A stretch of 44,861 bases of DNA from Lachnospiraceae bacterium (GCA_016281335.1 JAEEIK010000107.1:1-44861); one strand, 5' to 3'. Positions 1 through 8,945 are shown, counted from the stretch's first letter. Notes: generated by a model not told the origin, from the sequence alone. Numbers and translations: made by a program.

Positions 1-63
1 GAAAGCATAACCTTTACCAAGGACAAAGAGGAGGAAATTGACCAACCGAGTCAAGAAGAATAA
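1..63 (+). CDS. 3' end of an upstream gene (partial)
   Basis: The window opens inside a reading frame that gives 20 residues and a TAA stop at 61-63. The visible tail is strongly acidic (ESITFTKDKEEEIDQPSQEE) and has no recognisable domain. In many Clostridia the gene just upstream of ftsZ is a division protein such as FtsQ/DivIB. That would fit a charged C-terminal tail, but it is inference from synteny only. The gene cannot be identified from this fragment. Confidence 0.55.
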   Translation, partial: ESITFTKDKEEEIDQPSQEE

Positions 64-92
64 AAACCACAATATTTAGTGGTGCAAAAATA

Positions 93-121
93 TTGTAAAA
101 CTAAAAGAAATAATTTATGAT
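93..121 (+). promoter_or_regulatory. Candidate sigma-A promoter for ftsZ
   Basis: TTGTAA (93-98) and TATGAT (116-121) are separated by 17 bases, about 58 bases upstream of the ftsZ start. The -10 matches five of six consensus positions and the -35 four of six. The surrounding DNA is very AT-rich, so a chance match is possible. Confidence 0.5.
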
Positions 122-178
122 TTAAAAAGTGTTGAAAAAAAGTATTTTTATCAGTGCAATTACCAGGAGGGCAAAACT

Positions 179-1576
179 TTGAGTATGCTGGAATTAAAAG
201 ATGAAGGATCCGATGCAGTAGCAAAGATCATCGTTGTGGGAGTAGGCGGTGCAGGAAACAATGCAGTCAACCGCATGATAGAGGAAGGGATAGTCGGTGT
301 CGAGTACATCGGCATCAATACCGATAAACAGGCTCTCCAGCTTTGCAAGGCAAAGAATCTTATACAGATAGGTGAGAAAGTGACCAAAGGTCTCGGCGCA
401 GGCGCCAAGCCTGAGGTAGGACGCCAGGCAGCCGAGGAGGATGCGGAAGCCATAGCGGAAGCGCTTCAGGGAGCACAGATGGTATTCGTTACCGCAGGTA
501 TGGGCGGCGGAACAGGTACCGGAGCTGCTTCGGTGGTGGCACGTATCGCAAAGGAGATGGAATGTCTGACCGTAGCGGTCGTTACCAAGCCTTTCGCTTT
601 TGAGCAGCGCAAACGTATGGAAAACGCGCTTGTAGGTATAGAAGATCTCAAGGGCAGCGTTGATACCATGATCGTTATCCCCAATGACAAGCTCTTTGAT
701 GTTGTGGATAAGAAAGCAAGCTTCAAGGAGGCTTTCAAGAAGGCCGATGAAGTGCTTCAGCAGTCCGTACAGGGAATAACCGACCTGATCAACATACCCT
801 CGGATATCAACCTTGACTTTGCGGATGTTTCCACCGTAATGAAAGATAAGGGTATTGCTCATATAGGCATAGGCATAGGAAAGGGCGATGACAAGGCTCT
901 CGAAGCAGTCAAGATGGCTGTTGAGAGTCCCATGCTTGAGACAAGCATTGAGAATGCTACAGATATACTGCTCAATGTGGTCGGTGATATATCACTCTAT
1001 GATCCCGCTAATGCGGCTGAGTATATCAAGAGCATTACCGGAGACAGCGTTAACGTTATCTTCGGCGCAAGGGCAGATGATACTATGGAAGATGCCTGCA
1101 AGATCACCGTTATCGCAACCGGCATAGAGCAGCCTATCTCACACACAGGCGGACGCATGCAGAGCCCGGATACATACGCAAGGGCAAGAGCGGGCGTATA
1201 TGGTAAGCCATCACCTCAGTCAGCAGCCAACAAAGCTGTTGCGGCAGGACAGGAAACACCCCAGGTAAATATACCGGGACGCAATACAGGGATACTTCCC
1301 CAGGTGCCCGTGAGCCAGCCCAGAACCAACGTAGCGGCTCCCGGTGTTCAGGATGGTACAGGCAGGATGCCGGTGGTACAGCCTCAGGTATCAAGAAATC
1401 CCGGAACACCGAATATGTTTACTTCACCTCTGCCCAACGTTGACAGGCCGCGTATGACGACCAACAACATACCCAATGTGACGGGAAGAGGCTTAGGTTC
1501 AAGAAATAAAGATCAGAGTTATGCGATACCTGATTTTATCAAAAAAGCAAAAAGAAATTCTGACGACAACGAATAA
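179..1576 (+). CDS. ftsZ: Cell division protein FtsZ
   Basis: This is the tubulin-like GTPase that polymerises at midcell into the Z-ring and recruits the division machinery. The 465-residue product has the GTP-binding signature GGGTGTG at residues 109-115, the synergy (T7) loop NLDFADV at 211-217, and the C-terminal binding peptide [10 protein letters not shown] near the end, which in other bacteria docks FtsA, SepF or ZapA. Between them, from about 325 to 445, lies a Pro/Gln/Asn/Gly-rich linker, longer than in many FtsZ proteins. The start is TTG at 179: the AGGAGG at 165-170 leaves an ideal 8-base spacer, whereas the first ATG (185) would sit 14 bases away. A promoter candidate precedes the gene and two hairpin terminators follow it, so it is probably transcribed mainly on its own. 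Identification is secure. Confidence 0.98.
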   Translation: MSMLELKDEGSDAVAKIIVVGVGGAGNNAVNRMIEEGIVGVEYIGINTDKQALQLCKAKNLIQIGEKVTKGLGAGAKPEVGRQAAEEDAEAIAEALQGAQMVFVTAGMGGGTGTGAASVVARIAKEMECLTVAVVTKPFAFEQRKRMENALVGIEDLKGSVDTMIVIPNDKLFDVVDKKASFKEAFKKADEVLQQSVQGITDLINIPSDINLDFADVSTVMKDKGIAHIGIGIGKGDDKALEAVKMAVESPMLETSIENATDILLNVVGDISLYDPANAAEYIKSITGDSVNVIFGARADDTMEDACKITVIATGIEQPISHTGGRMQSPDTYARARAGVYGKPSPQSAANKAVAAGQETPQVNIPGRNTGILPQVPVSQPRTNVAAPGVQDGTGRMPVVQPQVSRNPGTPNMFTSPLPNVDRPRMTTNNIPNVTGRGLGSRNKDQSYAIPDFIKKAKRNSDDNE

Positions 1577-1585
1577 CAGAGTATG

Positions 1586-1614
1586 CAGGCGGGTGGATAC
1601 ACCCGCCTGATTTT
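1586..1614 (+). terminator. Intrinsic terminator of ftsZ
   Basis: A perfect 10-bp stem (CAGGCGGGTG at 1586-1595 with CACCCGCCTG at 1600-1609) closes a GATA tetraloop and is followed by ATTTT. It lies 10 bases after the ftsZ stop. The T-tract is short, which may allow some read-through. Confidence 0.85.
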
Positions 1615-1622
1615 GAACAGAT

Positions 1623-1648
1623 ACGGTAAGGCTTGACCTGCCGTTTTT
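1623..1648 (+). terminator. Possible second terminator before deoB
   Basis: ACGGTA (1623-1628) pairs with TGCCGT (1639-1644, one G-T wobble) around a 10-base loop and runs into TTTTTGTTTG. It is weaker than the preceding hairpin. It may back up ftsZ termination or act as a leader structure of the deoB-prfC transcript. Confidence 0.4.
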
Positions 1649-1683
1649 GTTTGTTTCAGATATTTCAGAAACGGAGGTGCTTT

Positions 1684-2832
1684 ATGAAGAGAGTATTCTT
1701 AATAGTGCTTGACAGCTGCGGTATAGGTGAGGCACCGGATGCGGCGGCCTTCGGTGATGTCGGAGCCAATACCCTGAAGAGCGCGTCAAAGGGCAAGGAT
1801 TTTGACCTTTCCAATATGGCAAAGCTCGGTCTTTACAACATCGACGGGATCGATTGGGCCGAGGGGACTGAAACACCCACCGGAGCATATGCAAGACTGA
1901 CAGAGAGCTCAATGGGTAAGGACACCACCATAGGTCACTGGGAAATGGCGGGACTGATATCGCCCAAACCCATGCCTACCTATCCTGAAGGTTTTCCGGA
2001 AGAAGTGATAAGGAAATTTGAAGAAGCAACGGGACGCGGAACGCTTGTTAATCTGCCTTATTCCGGAACACAGGTGATAAACGAATACGGAGATGAAATG
2101 GTCAAGAGCGGAAAGCTTATAGTTTATACCTCTGCGGATTCCGTGTTCCAGATCGCCGCACATGAGGCTGTGGTGCCGGTGGAGCAGCTGTATGAATACT
2201 GCAGGATCGCCAGAAAGATACTTCAGGGTGAACATGCGGTAGGCAGGGTAATAGCAAGGCCCTTCATCGGAGAAAGCGGCAATTATACAAGAACTCCGAG
2301 GAGACACGATTTTTCGCTTGAGCCCACAGGCATTACGATGCTTGATCAGATAAAGGACGCCGGGCTTGATGTTATCGGAGTGGGTAAGATAAACGATATC
2401 TTTGCAGGCAAAGGCATCAGCGAATATGTGTATACCAAGGACAATGCGGAGGGCATAGAGCGTACCCTGGAATACATGGATAAGGATTTTACCGGTCTCT
2501 GCTTTACAAATCTCGTGGATACGGATATGATCTACGGGCACAGGAGAGACATAGACGGTTATGCGGCGGCTCTTACATATTTTGACAGAAAGCTTCCGGA
2601 AATGCTCTCAAAACTTAAGGAGGGTGATGCGCTGATGATCACTGCAGACCACGGCTGCGATCCGGGCTTTATGAAGACCACCGATCACACCAGAGAGTAT
2701 GTGCCGTTTGTCGCGGCGGGAGCAGTGGTACCCGGTAACTACGGTACCAGAGAAAGCTTTGCGGATATTGCGGCTACCATACTTAAGGGACTTGGTATAG
2801 AAAAGAAAACAGACGGAAAGGAAATGTTTTAA
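1684..2832 (+). CDS. deoB: Phosphopentomutase
   Basis: This cytoplasmic enzyme interconverts ribose-1-phosphate or deoxyribose-1-phosphate with the 5-phosphates, feeding nucleoside sugars into the pentose phosphate pathway. The 382-residue protein belongs to the alkaline phosphatase superfamily. It shows the metal-binding N-terminus VLDSCGIGEAPDA (first Asp at residue 10), the nucleophile motif GKDTTIGHWE around 78-87, and C-terminal metal motifs DTDMIYGHRRD, ADHGCDP and HTREYVP. Length matches the family (about 380-395). ATG at 1684 is chosen because GGAGG at 1673-1677 leaves a 6-base spacer; an upstream TTG extension lacks homologous character. The stop overlaps the prfC start (TAATG), implying translational coupling. 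No other nucleoside-catabolism gene is adjacent. Confidence 0.97.
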   Translation: MKRVFLIVLDSCGIGEAPDAAAFGDVGANTLKSASKGKDFDLSNMAKLGLYNIDGIDWAEGTETPTGAYARLTESSMGKDTTIGHWEMAGLISPKPMPTYPEGFPEEVIRKFEEATGRGTLVNLPYSGTQVINEYGDEMVKSGKLIVYTSADSVFQIAAHEAVVPVEQLYEYCRIARKILQGEHAVGRVIARPFIGESGNYTRTPRRHDFSLEPTGITMLDQIKDAGLDVIGVGKINDIFAGKGISEYVYTKDNAEGIERTLEYMDKDFTGLCFTNLVDTDMIYGHRRDIDGYAAALTYFDRKLPEMLSKLKEGDALMITADHGCDPGFMKTTDHTREYVPFVAAGAVVPGNYGTRESFADIAATILKGLGIEKKTDGKEMF

Positions 2833-4421
2833 TGGCAACACTTGGTGAAGAGATAAAAAGACGCCGGACTTTTGCGATAATATCGCATCCGGATGCAGGT
2901 AAGACGACACTTACGGAGAAGCTCTTACTTTACGGAGGAGCCATAAATCTGGCAGGTTCGGTAAAGGGAAAGGCAACTGCGAGACATGCGGTATCGGACT
3001 GGATGGAGATAGAAAAGGAAAGAGGTATCTCGGTCACATCTTCGGTACTTCAGTTTGAATATGAGGGATACTGCATAAATATACTCGATACACCGGGACA
3101 TCAGGATTTCTCGGAGGATACCTACAGAACGCTTATGGCGGCGGATTCTGCGGTCATGGTAATTGATGCATCAAAGGGCGTGGAACCCCAGACAAGAAAG
3201 CTGTTTAAAGTCTGTGCAATGCGCGGGATCCCTATCTTTACCTTTATCAACAAGATGGACAGGGATGCGCTGGATTCCTTTGATCTGCTTGACAACGTGG
3301 AGAAGGAACTCGGCATCGATACTGTTGCGGTCAACTGGCCCATAGGTTCGGGTAAGAATTTTAAGGGTGTATATGATATCAAGGCAGGGGAACTGCTGGC
3401 TTTCTCCGATACCGAAAAGGGAACAAAGGAAGGCGTTACCACTGCTATATCCGATATGGCTGCCATAAAGGATTATGTCGGCGATGATGCATATGAGAAA
3501 TTTGAAGAGGAACTGGAACTGCTTACGGCAGGCGCAGAATTTGATCTTCAGGCGGTGCGGGACGGAAAGCTGACACCGGTGTTCTTCGGATCGGCCCTTA
3601 CCAATTTCGGCGTGGAGTTTTTCCTTGAAAACTATCTGAAGATGGCCATGGCGCCTTCGGGAAGGAAGAGCGGAGAAGAGATAGTAGATCCCGAAATGCG
3701 CGGATTCTCTGCTTTTGTATTCAAGATACAGGCCAATATGAACAAGGCCCACAGAGACCGTATCGCTTTCATGAGGATATGTTCGGGAGCTTTTGATGCG
3801 CAGATGAACGTGAAGCATGTACAGGGCGGGCGCAGCATGAGGCTGCAGCAGCCCCAGCAGATAATGGCGGATGAGAGAAAGATACTTGATACTGCATTCC
3901 CCGGAGATATAATCGGAGTATTTGATCCCGGCAACTTTTCCATAGGAGATACGGTATGTGATCCCAAGGAAGATATCTGCTATGAAGGCATTCCTACCTT
4001 TGCGCCCGAACATTTTGCCAGGGTCAGACAGATCGATACCATGAAGCGCAAACAGTTCGTAAAGGGTGTGGAGCAGATAGCGCAGGAAGGCGCAATTCAG
4101 ATATTCAGGGAAATAGCTTCCGGTATGGAAGAGATTATAGTAGGCGTTGTCGGCGTACTGCAGTTTGAGGTGCTTAAATACAGACTGGAGAATGAATACA
4201 ATGTTGATATACGTCTGGACATGCTGCCTTATGAGCATATCCGCTGGGTAGTGAACAAAAACGAAGTCGATATCATGAAGCTTTCGGGTACTTCGGACAT
4301 GAAGAAAGTAGAGGATATGAAAGGCAATCCGCTTCTTCTGTTCGTTAATGCCTGGAGCGTGGGTATGACTGAGGAGAGGAATCCGGGACTGAAACTCAGT
4401 GAATTCGGGAAGGACTGGTAA
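2832..4421 (+). CDS. prfC: Peptide chain release factor 3
   Basis: RF3 is a translational GTPase that recycles RF1/RF2 from the ribosome after peptide release and contributes to post-peptidyl-transfer quality control. The 529-residue protein has the G1 motif HPDAGKTT at residues 19-26, DTPGH at 86-90 and NKMD at 140-143. Length and C-terminal sequence fit RF3 rather than EF-G, and the RF3-like segment RGISVTSSVLQFEY is present. ATG at 2832 shares one base with the deoB stop. A strong hairpin terminator begins 10 bases after the stop codon, inside the next reading frame. Identification is secure; there is no sign of truncation. Confidence 0.97.
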   Translation: MATLGEEIKRRRTFAIISHPDAGKTTLTEKLLLYGGAINLAGSVKGKATARHAVSDWMEIEKERGISVTSSVLQFEYEGYCINILDTPGHQDFSEDTYRTLMAADSAVMVIDASKGVEPQTRKLFKVCAMRGIPIFTFINKMDRDALDSFDLLDNVEKELGIDTVAVNWPIGSGKNFKGVYDIKAGELLAFSDTEKGTKEGVTTAISDMAAIKDYVGDDAYEKFEEELELLTAGAEFDLQAVRDGKLTPVFFGSALTNFGVEFFLENYLKMAMAPSGRKSGEEIVDPEMRGFSAFVFKIQANMNKAHRDRIAFMRICSGAFDAQMNVKHVQGGRSMRLQQPQQIMADERKILDTAFPGDIIGVFDPGNFSIGDTVCDPKEDICYEGIPTFAPEHFARVRQIDTMKRKQFVKGVEQIAQEGAIQIFREIASGMEEIIVGVVGVLQFEVLKYRLENEYNVDIRLDMLPYEHIRWVVNKNEVDIMKLSGTSDMKKVEDMKGNPLLLFVNAWSVGMTEERNPGLKLSEFGKDW

Positions 4422-5658
4422 GCTGAAAAAGAAAAACAGACGGGGGATCATTGCCTGTCTGTTTTTGTTGTGCGCATTTTCAGCCTGCGGAGGCAGGATA
4501 CAGAAGGCTGCAGGCAGTAATAAAAATACTGTCAGCGCCCTCACCGGCTACCAGGAACCTGTCGCGGAAGAGGAAAAAGGTTCAAGGAGCGTTGATACAA
4601 AAAGATTTGAGCAGGAGCGGGAAGCCGCGGGCATCACTGATGAAAGCATAAATGAGATACGCTCACAGCAGAAAGGAAGATATTTCTACGAGCACAGCGA
4701 TGAGCATATACAGAAAGCTTATGCGGAGATACTTATAATACTTAACGCTCACGCTGAAGACATATTGGTCAGCGTGAAGAATGAAGATGAGATCGCAACT
4801 GCTTTTAAGTGTGTATTCCAGGATCACCCGGAGATATTCTGGATATCAGGCTATTCCTATTGCAGATATTCCACACTGGGTAAAGAGTATTATACTTTTA
4901 CCGGAAAGTATATCTATTCCGAGGCCGAGTGCCGTTCATTTAAAAGTAAGATAAGCAGTTATATCACCGGCTTTAAGCAGGGGATCAAAAGCGGTATGAG
5001 CGATTACGAAAAAGAAAAATACGCTTATGAGTATATTGCGAAACATACCGAGTATGATACGTCGGCCGAAGATAATCAGAACATTCTCTCGGTATTCCTT
5101 AACGGAAAGAGCGTGTGCCAGGGCTATGCCAAGGCTTTCCAGTATCTGCTGCAGGAGGCTGATATCTCCTGCGCAATGGTGGTGGGCATAACTTACACAG
5201 GAGACGGTCATGCATGGAATATGGTTTATCTGGACGGAAATTATTACCATGTGGATGTTACCTGGGGAGACAGCGCTCTCTCCCAAAGCGGGACCCCGGA
5301 TAAAGATGAAGTGAATTATGCATATCTTAACGTGACAAGTCAGGAAATGGCAGAGACCAGAAAAGAGGATAACGTGCTGGCCCTGCCTTACTGTGTTGCC
5401 ACCGAAGACAATTATTATGTCAGGGAAAAACAGTTATTCTCGCGTACCGACCCGGTTAAACTTACAGAGATGTTTACCAAGGCATCCATAAGGGGTGAAA
5501 ACAGCGTCAGTCTGAAATGCACTGACCGTGAGGTTTTTGAAAGCGTCTACACCGATCTTGTCGACAATCACGGCATAGATCCTTATATGCCTGACGGCAT
5601 ATCAAGCTACGGCATACAGCGTGATGAAGCCATGCTGGTGCTTACTTTCAAATTCTGA
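4399..5658 (+). CDS. Transglutaminase-like lipoprotein
   Basis: This is a predicted surface lipoprotein with a transglutaminase/papain-like protease domain; the substrate is unknown. A basic N-terminus (KLKKKNRR), a hydrophobic stretch and the lipobox-like FSAC give lipidation at about Cys30 counted from GTG 4399. The catalytic triad is visible: Cys240 in KSVCQGYAKAF, His271 in GDGHAWNMVYL and Asp286 in YYHVDVTWGD. This CxGYA / HAWN / VDxTW pattern is typical of bacterial surface proteins with transglutaminase-core domains, many of them in Firmicutes. The start is uncertain. GTG 4399 overlaps prfC by 23 bases and has only a distant Shine-Dalgarno candidate, and other starts near the signal peptide are weak. 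A strong intrinsic terminator hairpin (4432-4466) lies inside the signal-peptide codons, so expression may depend on translation through it. No terminator is seen after the gene. Confidence 0.85.
   Translation: MNSGRTGKLKKKNRRGIIACLFLLCAFSACGGRIQKAAGSNKNTVSALTGYQEPVAEEEKGSRSVDTKRFEQEREAAGITDESINEIRSQQKGRYFYEHSDEHIQKAYAEILIILNAHAEDILVSVKNEDEIATAFKCVFQDHPEIFWISGYSYCRYSTLGKEYYTFTGKYIYSEAECRSFKSKISSYITGFKQGIKSGMSDYEKEKYAYEYIAKHTEYDTSAEDNQNILSVFLNGKSVCQGYAKAFQYLLQEADISCAMVVGITYTGDGHAWNMVYLDGNYYHVDVTWGDSALSQSGTPDKDEVNYAYLNVTSQEMAETRKEDNVLALPYCVATEDNYYVREKQLFSRTDPVKLTEMFTKASIRGENSVSLKCTDREVFESVYTDLVDNHGIDPYMPDGISSYGIQRDEAMLVLTFKF
4432..4466 (+). terminator. Intrinsic terminator after prfC, embedded in the next gene
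   Basis: AAAAACAGACGGG (4432-4444) pairs with CCTGTCTGTTTTT (4454-4466; one G-T wobble) around a 9-base loop, and the 3' arm ends in a T-tract. It looks like an A-tract/T-tract intrinsic terminator for prfC. It overlaps the codons of the lipoprotein signal peptide of the following gene. Confidence 0.75.
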
Positions 5659-5709
5659 TTCTTGATGTGAAAAGCATATTGCAGAATGACGGCTGAGGCG
5701 AAGTAGTGG

Positions 5710-5738
5710 TTGAAATAAACGGGGGCTTTTGTTATAAT
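5710..5738 (+). promoter_or_regulatory. Sigma-A promoter of the Asp23-nusB-recN operon
   Basis: TTGAAA (5710-5715) and a perfect TATAAT (5733-5738) are separated by exactly 17 bases, 66 bases upstream of the Asp23/Gls24 start codon. No other promoter as good is seen before recN, so it probably drives the whole run of genes to 14152. Confidence 0.85.
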
Positions 5739-5747
5739 CATTTAGCG

Positions 5748-5783
5748 GGTGCGAAGCACCTGTCATAGGTGTATGAAACACCT
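5748..5783 (+). repeat. Tandem small hairpins in the 5' leader
   Basis: Two hairpins follow the promoter: GGTGC-GAA-GCACC (5748-5760) and AGGTGT-ATGAA-ACACCT (5767-5783). Each is followed by a similar TGT(C/T)AT, so the pair is also an imperfect direct repeat of about 20 bases. They sit between the likely transcription start and the GGAGG at 5791. They could stabilise the mRNA or bind a regulator; neither hairpin has a T-tract, so they are not terminators. Confidence 0.6.
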
Positions 5784-5803
5784 GTTATTTGGAGGAGTAA
5801 AAC

Positions 5804-6181
5804 ATGGAGAATAATAATATAACCCTGAGTGCCCAGGGCGAGGGCGTAGGAACCGTACAGATAGCCGATGATGTGGTGGAAATGATAGCGGCTCTGGCTG
5901 CGGCCGAAGTGGAAGGCGTAAAGGCAATGGCAGGCACCCTCAGTAATGAAATGATGAGCAAGGTGTCAACCAGAAAGCTTACCAGAGGCGTGAGGGTGAC
6001 TATTGAAGAACATGAAGTGACCATTAAGATCGCGATCACGCTTGAGTTTGGTTTCAATATTCCCGAGACCTGCAGACAGGTACAGGAAAAGGTTAAGAAT
6101 GCGGTGGAGACCATGACTGGCCTCTCTGTTTCCAGTGTTAATATAAAGATAGTTTCGGTCAATATGCCGAAGAGCAGATAA
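5804..6181 (+). CDS. Asp23/Gls24 family envelope stress response protein
   Basis: A 125-residue protein of the Asp23/Gls24 (DUF322) family, the Firmicute proteins linked to alkaline or envelope stress and membrane homeostasis. Family hallmarks are visible: the early motif [18 protein letters not shown] (18-35), the central EGVKAMAG, and a C-terminal amphipathic half with a [11 protein letters not shown] strand. Position directly before nusB matches YqhY of Bacillus subtilis, a family member found next to nusB and linked to control of fatty acid synthesis. Orthology is likely but not certain because the family has several paralogues. GGAGG at 5791-5795 gives an 8-base spacer to ATG 5804. The stop overlaps the nusB start by one base (TAATG). 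Confidence 0.93.
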   Translation: MENNNITLSAQGEGVGTVQIADDVVEMIAALAAAEVEGVKAMAGTLSNEMMSKVSTRKLTRGVRVTIEEHEVTIKIAITLEFGFNIPETCRQVQEKVKNAVETMTGLSVSSVNIKIVSVNMPKSR

Positions 6182-6597
6182 TGAGCAGACATACGTTACG
6201 TGAAAAACTGTTTTTACTTCTTTTCAGGACAGAGTTCCATGATAAGGAGGATATGGATGCGCAGTTGGCGCATTTCTTCGAGGAGTTCGCTAAAGAGCGG
6301 GGAATGGAAGAGGGTGATGACCCCGCAGCAGCCGAACTTAAAGAACGTTTTGATGATCTCTGCGCTCACCTTGAGGAGATAGATAAAAAACTTGATGAGC
6401 GCATATCAGGCTGGACCACCAATCGAATAGGGAAGGTGGAACTGACGATACTCCGTATCGCCGTATATGAGATGGATTATGACGAGCTTATATCCGATGC
6501 CATTGCGATCAACGAGGCGGTGGAGCTTGCAAAGAAATACGGCCAGGAGAAGTCGGGAGAGTTTATAAACGGGGTACTGGCCAAGTTTGCCGGTTAA
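6181..6597 (+). CDS. nusB: Transcription antitermination factor NusB
   Basis: A small all-helical RNA-binding protein that, with NusE (S10), binds boxA RNA and supports rRNA transcription antitermination. The 138-residue length is typical. The N-terminal [18 protein letters not shown] and the C-terminal [19 protein letters not shown](I)NG segments are characteristic of the family. The start is coupled to the Asp23/Gls24 stop by a TAATG overlap, and the 3' end overlaps xseA by 11 bases. The Asp23-nusB-xseA order is common in Firmicutes. Confidence 0.96.
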   Translation: MSRHTLREKLFLLLFRTEFHDKEDMDAQLAHFFEEFAKERGMEEGDDPAAAELKERFDDLCAHLEEIDKKLDERISGWTTNRIGKVELTILRIAVYEMDYDELISDAIAINEAVELAKKYGQEKSGEFINGVLAKFAG

Positions 6598-7828
6598 AGT
6601 CGTGCAAAAAGAACATATATATTCTGTATCACAGGTCAATTCCTATATCGGGAAGATGTTTGCCCAGGACTATATGCTAAAGAGCGTTATGGTTAAGGGC
6701 GAGATCAGTAATCTCAAAAAACACGGTTCAGGGCATATATATTTTTCACTGAAGGATGAGGGCGCGTTGATCAGCTGCGTAATGTTTGCAGGCAACGCCA
6801 GAAATCTTAAGATTGAGCTCGCAGATGGCATGGAAGCCATATGCGAGGGATCCGTAGAGGTATACCAGCGGGACGGTAAATACCAGCTGTATGTGAAGAA
6901 CATAAAGAAAGAGGGCAGGGGAAGCCTGGCCGAAGAATTTGAGAAGCTTAAAGAAAAACTGGCTGAGATGGGGCTGTTTGCTCCGGAGTATAAAACAGAG
7001 ATACCAAAGCATCCGAAGACTGTCGGGATAGTTACCGCTCCCTCGGGGGCTGCGGTAAGGGATATAATACAGATATCGAAAAGACGTGATCCCTATGTGC
7101 AGCTGATACTCTATCCGGCTCTGGTACAGGGCGAGGCTGCGCCCGAAAGCATAATTAAAGGGATCAATGCGCTTGAAAGATACGGCGTGGATGTTATGAT
7201 CGTCGGAAGGGGCGGAGGCTCAATGGAAGATCTCTGGGCTTTTAACGACGAGAGGGTGGCCCAGGCCATTTTTGACTGCAGCGTGCCGGTCATATCAGCT
7301 GTAGGTCATGAGACGGATGTGACGATAGCGGACTTTGTGGCGGACTTAAGGGCTCCTACACCATCTGCGGCAGCGGAACTGGCTGTAGCCCGGGTAGCTG
7401 ATACCATAGAACATCTGGATGAGCTGGAGCGCAGGCTTAAGAAAAACATGCAGCGGGCCTTAAATGACAGGCGTCTGAAGACGGAGCATTATGCTTCAAT
7501 ACTTAAGAATAAAAGTCCCCAGGGCAGGATAAGGGCATACAGGGACAGGGCGATCAGCGCGGAAGACAGGCTGGAGAGAAACATGAATGCAAAACTTGTC
7601 TTTGCAAAACACCGCTATGATGTGCTGCTTGAGAAGATGAAATACATATCACCCTTAAAGAGACTCGGAGGCGGCTATGTATATGCTTCGGGAGAAGACG
7701 GCAGGGGAGTTATGAGCGCTGCCGGGCTTAAAGAGGGAAGCAGCATAAACTTACGTTTCAGTGACGGGCTTGTTAAGGCGCTTGTAAAAGAAGTGAATAT
7801 GCAGGAGAGTGGATCACATGGGAGATAA
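6587..7828 (+). CDS. xseA: Exodeoxyribonuclease VII large subunit
   Basis: XseA forms the catalytic body of exonuclease VII, which degrades single-stranded DNA from both ends. The 413-residue protein starts with an OB-fold region ([30 protein letters not shown]) and continues into the catalytic domain with [15 protein letters not shown] and [19 protein letters not shown], both family signatures. A coiled-coil region follows at about 265-350. The start is either TTG 6587 (overlapping nusB by 11 bases) or GTG 6602; neither has a strong Shine-Dalgarno, and the homologous N-terminus begins at about KEHIYSVSQ, compatible with both. It overlaps xseB by 11 bases. Confidence 0.96.
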   Translation: MPVKVVQKEHIYSVSQVNSYIGKMFAQDYMLKSVMVKGEISNLKKHGSGHIYFSLKDEGALISCVMFAGNARNLKIELADGMEAICEGSVEVYQRDGKYQLYVKNIKKEGRGSLAEEFEKLKEKLAEMGLFAPEYKTEIPKHPKTVGIVTAPSGAAVRDIIQISKRRDPYVQLILYPALVQGEAAPESIIKGINALERYGVDVMIVGRGGGSMEDLWAFNDERVAQAIFDCSVPVISAVGHETDVTIADFVADLRAPTPSAAAELAVARVADTIEHLDELERRLKKNMQRALNDRRLKTEHYASILKNKSPQGRIRAYRDRAISAEDRLERNMNAKLVFAKHRYDVLLEKMKYISPLKRLGGGYVYASGEDGRGVMSAAGLKEGSSINLRFSDGLVKALVKEVNMQESGSHGR

Positions 7829-8039
7829 AAAAGAAGAGAAGAAAGCTACGCTGGAAGAGAATTTCAAAAAACTGGAAGAGATGATAAAGAAGATGGAGGA
7901 TGACGAGCTGCCGCTTGAAGAGTCCTTTAAACTTTACAGCGAGGGTATGGGTATACTCAAAAAATGTAATGAAGAGATAGACAGGGTGGAGAAAAAAGTC
8001 TTAAGTCTTAACGATAAAGGAGAGACGGATGAATTTTAA
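7818..8039 (+). CDS. xseB: Exodeoxyribonuclease VII small subunit
   Basis: This 73-residue helical protein binds the coiled-coil arms of XseA to form exonuclease VII. It shows the family core NFKKLEEMIKKMEDDELPLE and the downstream SFKLYSEGM segment. ATG 7818 is preferred over an in-frame GTG at 7809 because AGGAG at 7803-7807 leaves a 10-base spacer and the GTG would overlap that site. It overlaps xseA upstream and ispA downstream (11 bases), as expected for a stoichiometric, coupled operon. Confidence 0.95.
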   Translation: MGDKKEEKKATLEENFKKLEEMIKKMEDDELPLEESFKLYSEGMGILKKCNEEIDRVEKKVLSLNDKGETDEF

Positions 8040-8940
8040 AGAAGAGCTTAAAGAATATACTTCCTATGCCGAAGCCGTGATAAAGAGCTATATGCCGGAT
8101 GTCGAAGGCTATCAGAAGACCGTGCTGGATGCCATGAATTACAGCGTTAACGCGGGCGGAAAAAGACTGCGCCCCATAATTCTCTGTGCCTCATTTCGTA
8201 TGTTTGATGGGGAAGGGCAGGTGGCTGAACCTTTTATGGCGGCAATAGAGATGATACACAGCTATTCGCTGATACATGATGATATGCCTGAACTGGATAA
8301 TGATTCATTAAGACGCGGAATGCCTACGACCCATGTAAGATACGGAGCGGATCAGGCACTGCTGGCAGGTGACGGACTCTTAAACCTGGCCTATGAGACG
8401 GCTCTCAAGAGCTTTGACATAGCAAGGGGAGTAATGAGAGAAAGATGCATAAGCGCTATCAGAGTACTGGCCAATAATGCCGGTATATACGGCATGGTAG
8501 GCGGACAGTGTCTGGATGTGGAAGCCGATAAAAGGAAAAGAGACTTAAGTCAGGAAGAGATACTTTTTGTATATGAGAATAAGACTGCGGCGCTTATAGA
8601 AGCGGCGTTTAAGATCGGGGCCATACTTGCCGGCGCAGGAGATAAAGAGATCGAACTGATGGAAAAAGCCGGAAGTTCGCTGGGCATAGCTTTTCAGTTG
8701 CAGGATGATATACTTGACGTATGCGGCTCGGAAGAAGAACTGGGAAAGCCTATAGGTTCGGATGAGAGAAACGGTAAGAAGACCTATCTTTCATATCTGG
8801 GGCTAGAAAAGGCAAAGGAAGAACAGGAGCGCTTAAGCATGGAGGCTTCGGGCCTTATAGAGAGCCTGATAAGCGAAGGAAATGAAGCGGGAGAATTTCT
8901 CAAGGAACTGGTAGAGGTATTGGTCAACAGAAAGCGGTAA
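8029..8940 (+). CDS. ispA: Polyprenyl synthetase (farnesyl diphosphate synthase type)
   Basis: This prenyltransferase condenses isopentenyl diphosphate with allylic diphosphates to make C15 (possibly C20) prenyl diphosphates for undecaprenyl phosphate and quinone precursors. The 303-residue protein has the first aspartate-rich motif DDMPELD at 84-90, with the two-residue insertion typical of bacterial FPP synthases, the second motif DDILD at 226-230, and NAGGKRLRP near 41-49. The start ATG is preceded by AAAGGAGAG. The dxs gene for the first MEP-pathway step lies six bases downstream, so this is a small isoprenoid unit. Chain length cannot be read reliably from sequence. Confidence 0.95.
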   Translation: MNFKEELKEYTSYAEAVIKSYMPDVEGYQKTVLDAMNYSVNAGGKRLRPIILCASFRMFDGEGQVAEPFMAAIEMIHSYSLIHDDMPELDNDSLRRGMPTTHVRYGADQALLAGDGLLNLAYETALKSFDIARGVMRERCISAIRVLANNAGIYGMVGGQCLDVEADKRKRDLSQEEILFVYENKTAALIEAAFKIGAILAGAGDKEIELMEKAGSSLGIAFQLQDDILDVCGSEEELGKPIGSDERNGKKTYLSYLGLEKAKEEQERLSMEASGLIESLISEGNEAGEFLKELVEVLVNRKR

Positions 8941-8945
8941 GCATT

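Noticed and set aside
1633-1683. Upstream extension of deoB
   Set aside because: It overlaps a terminator-like hairpin and precedes an excellent GGAGG-ATG pair; the extra residues do not resemble phosphopentomutase.
3171-4544. Long open frame on the minus strand opposite prfC (457 codons)
   Set aside because: It lies wholly within confidently identified coding DNA, shows no domain, has Cys/His/Tyr/Leu-rich shadow composition, and is explained by codon bias of prfC on the other strand.
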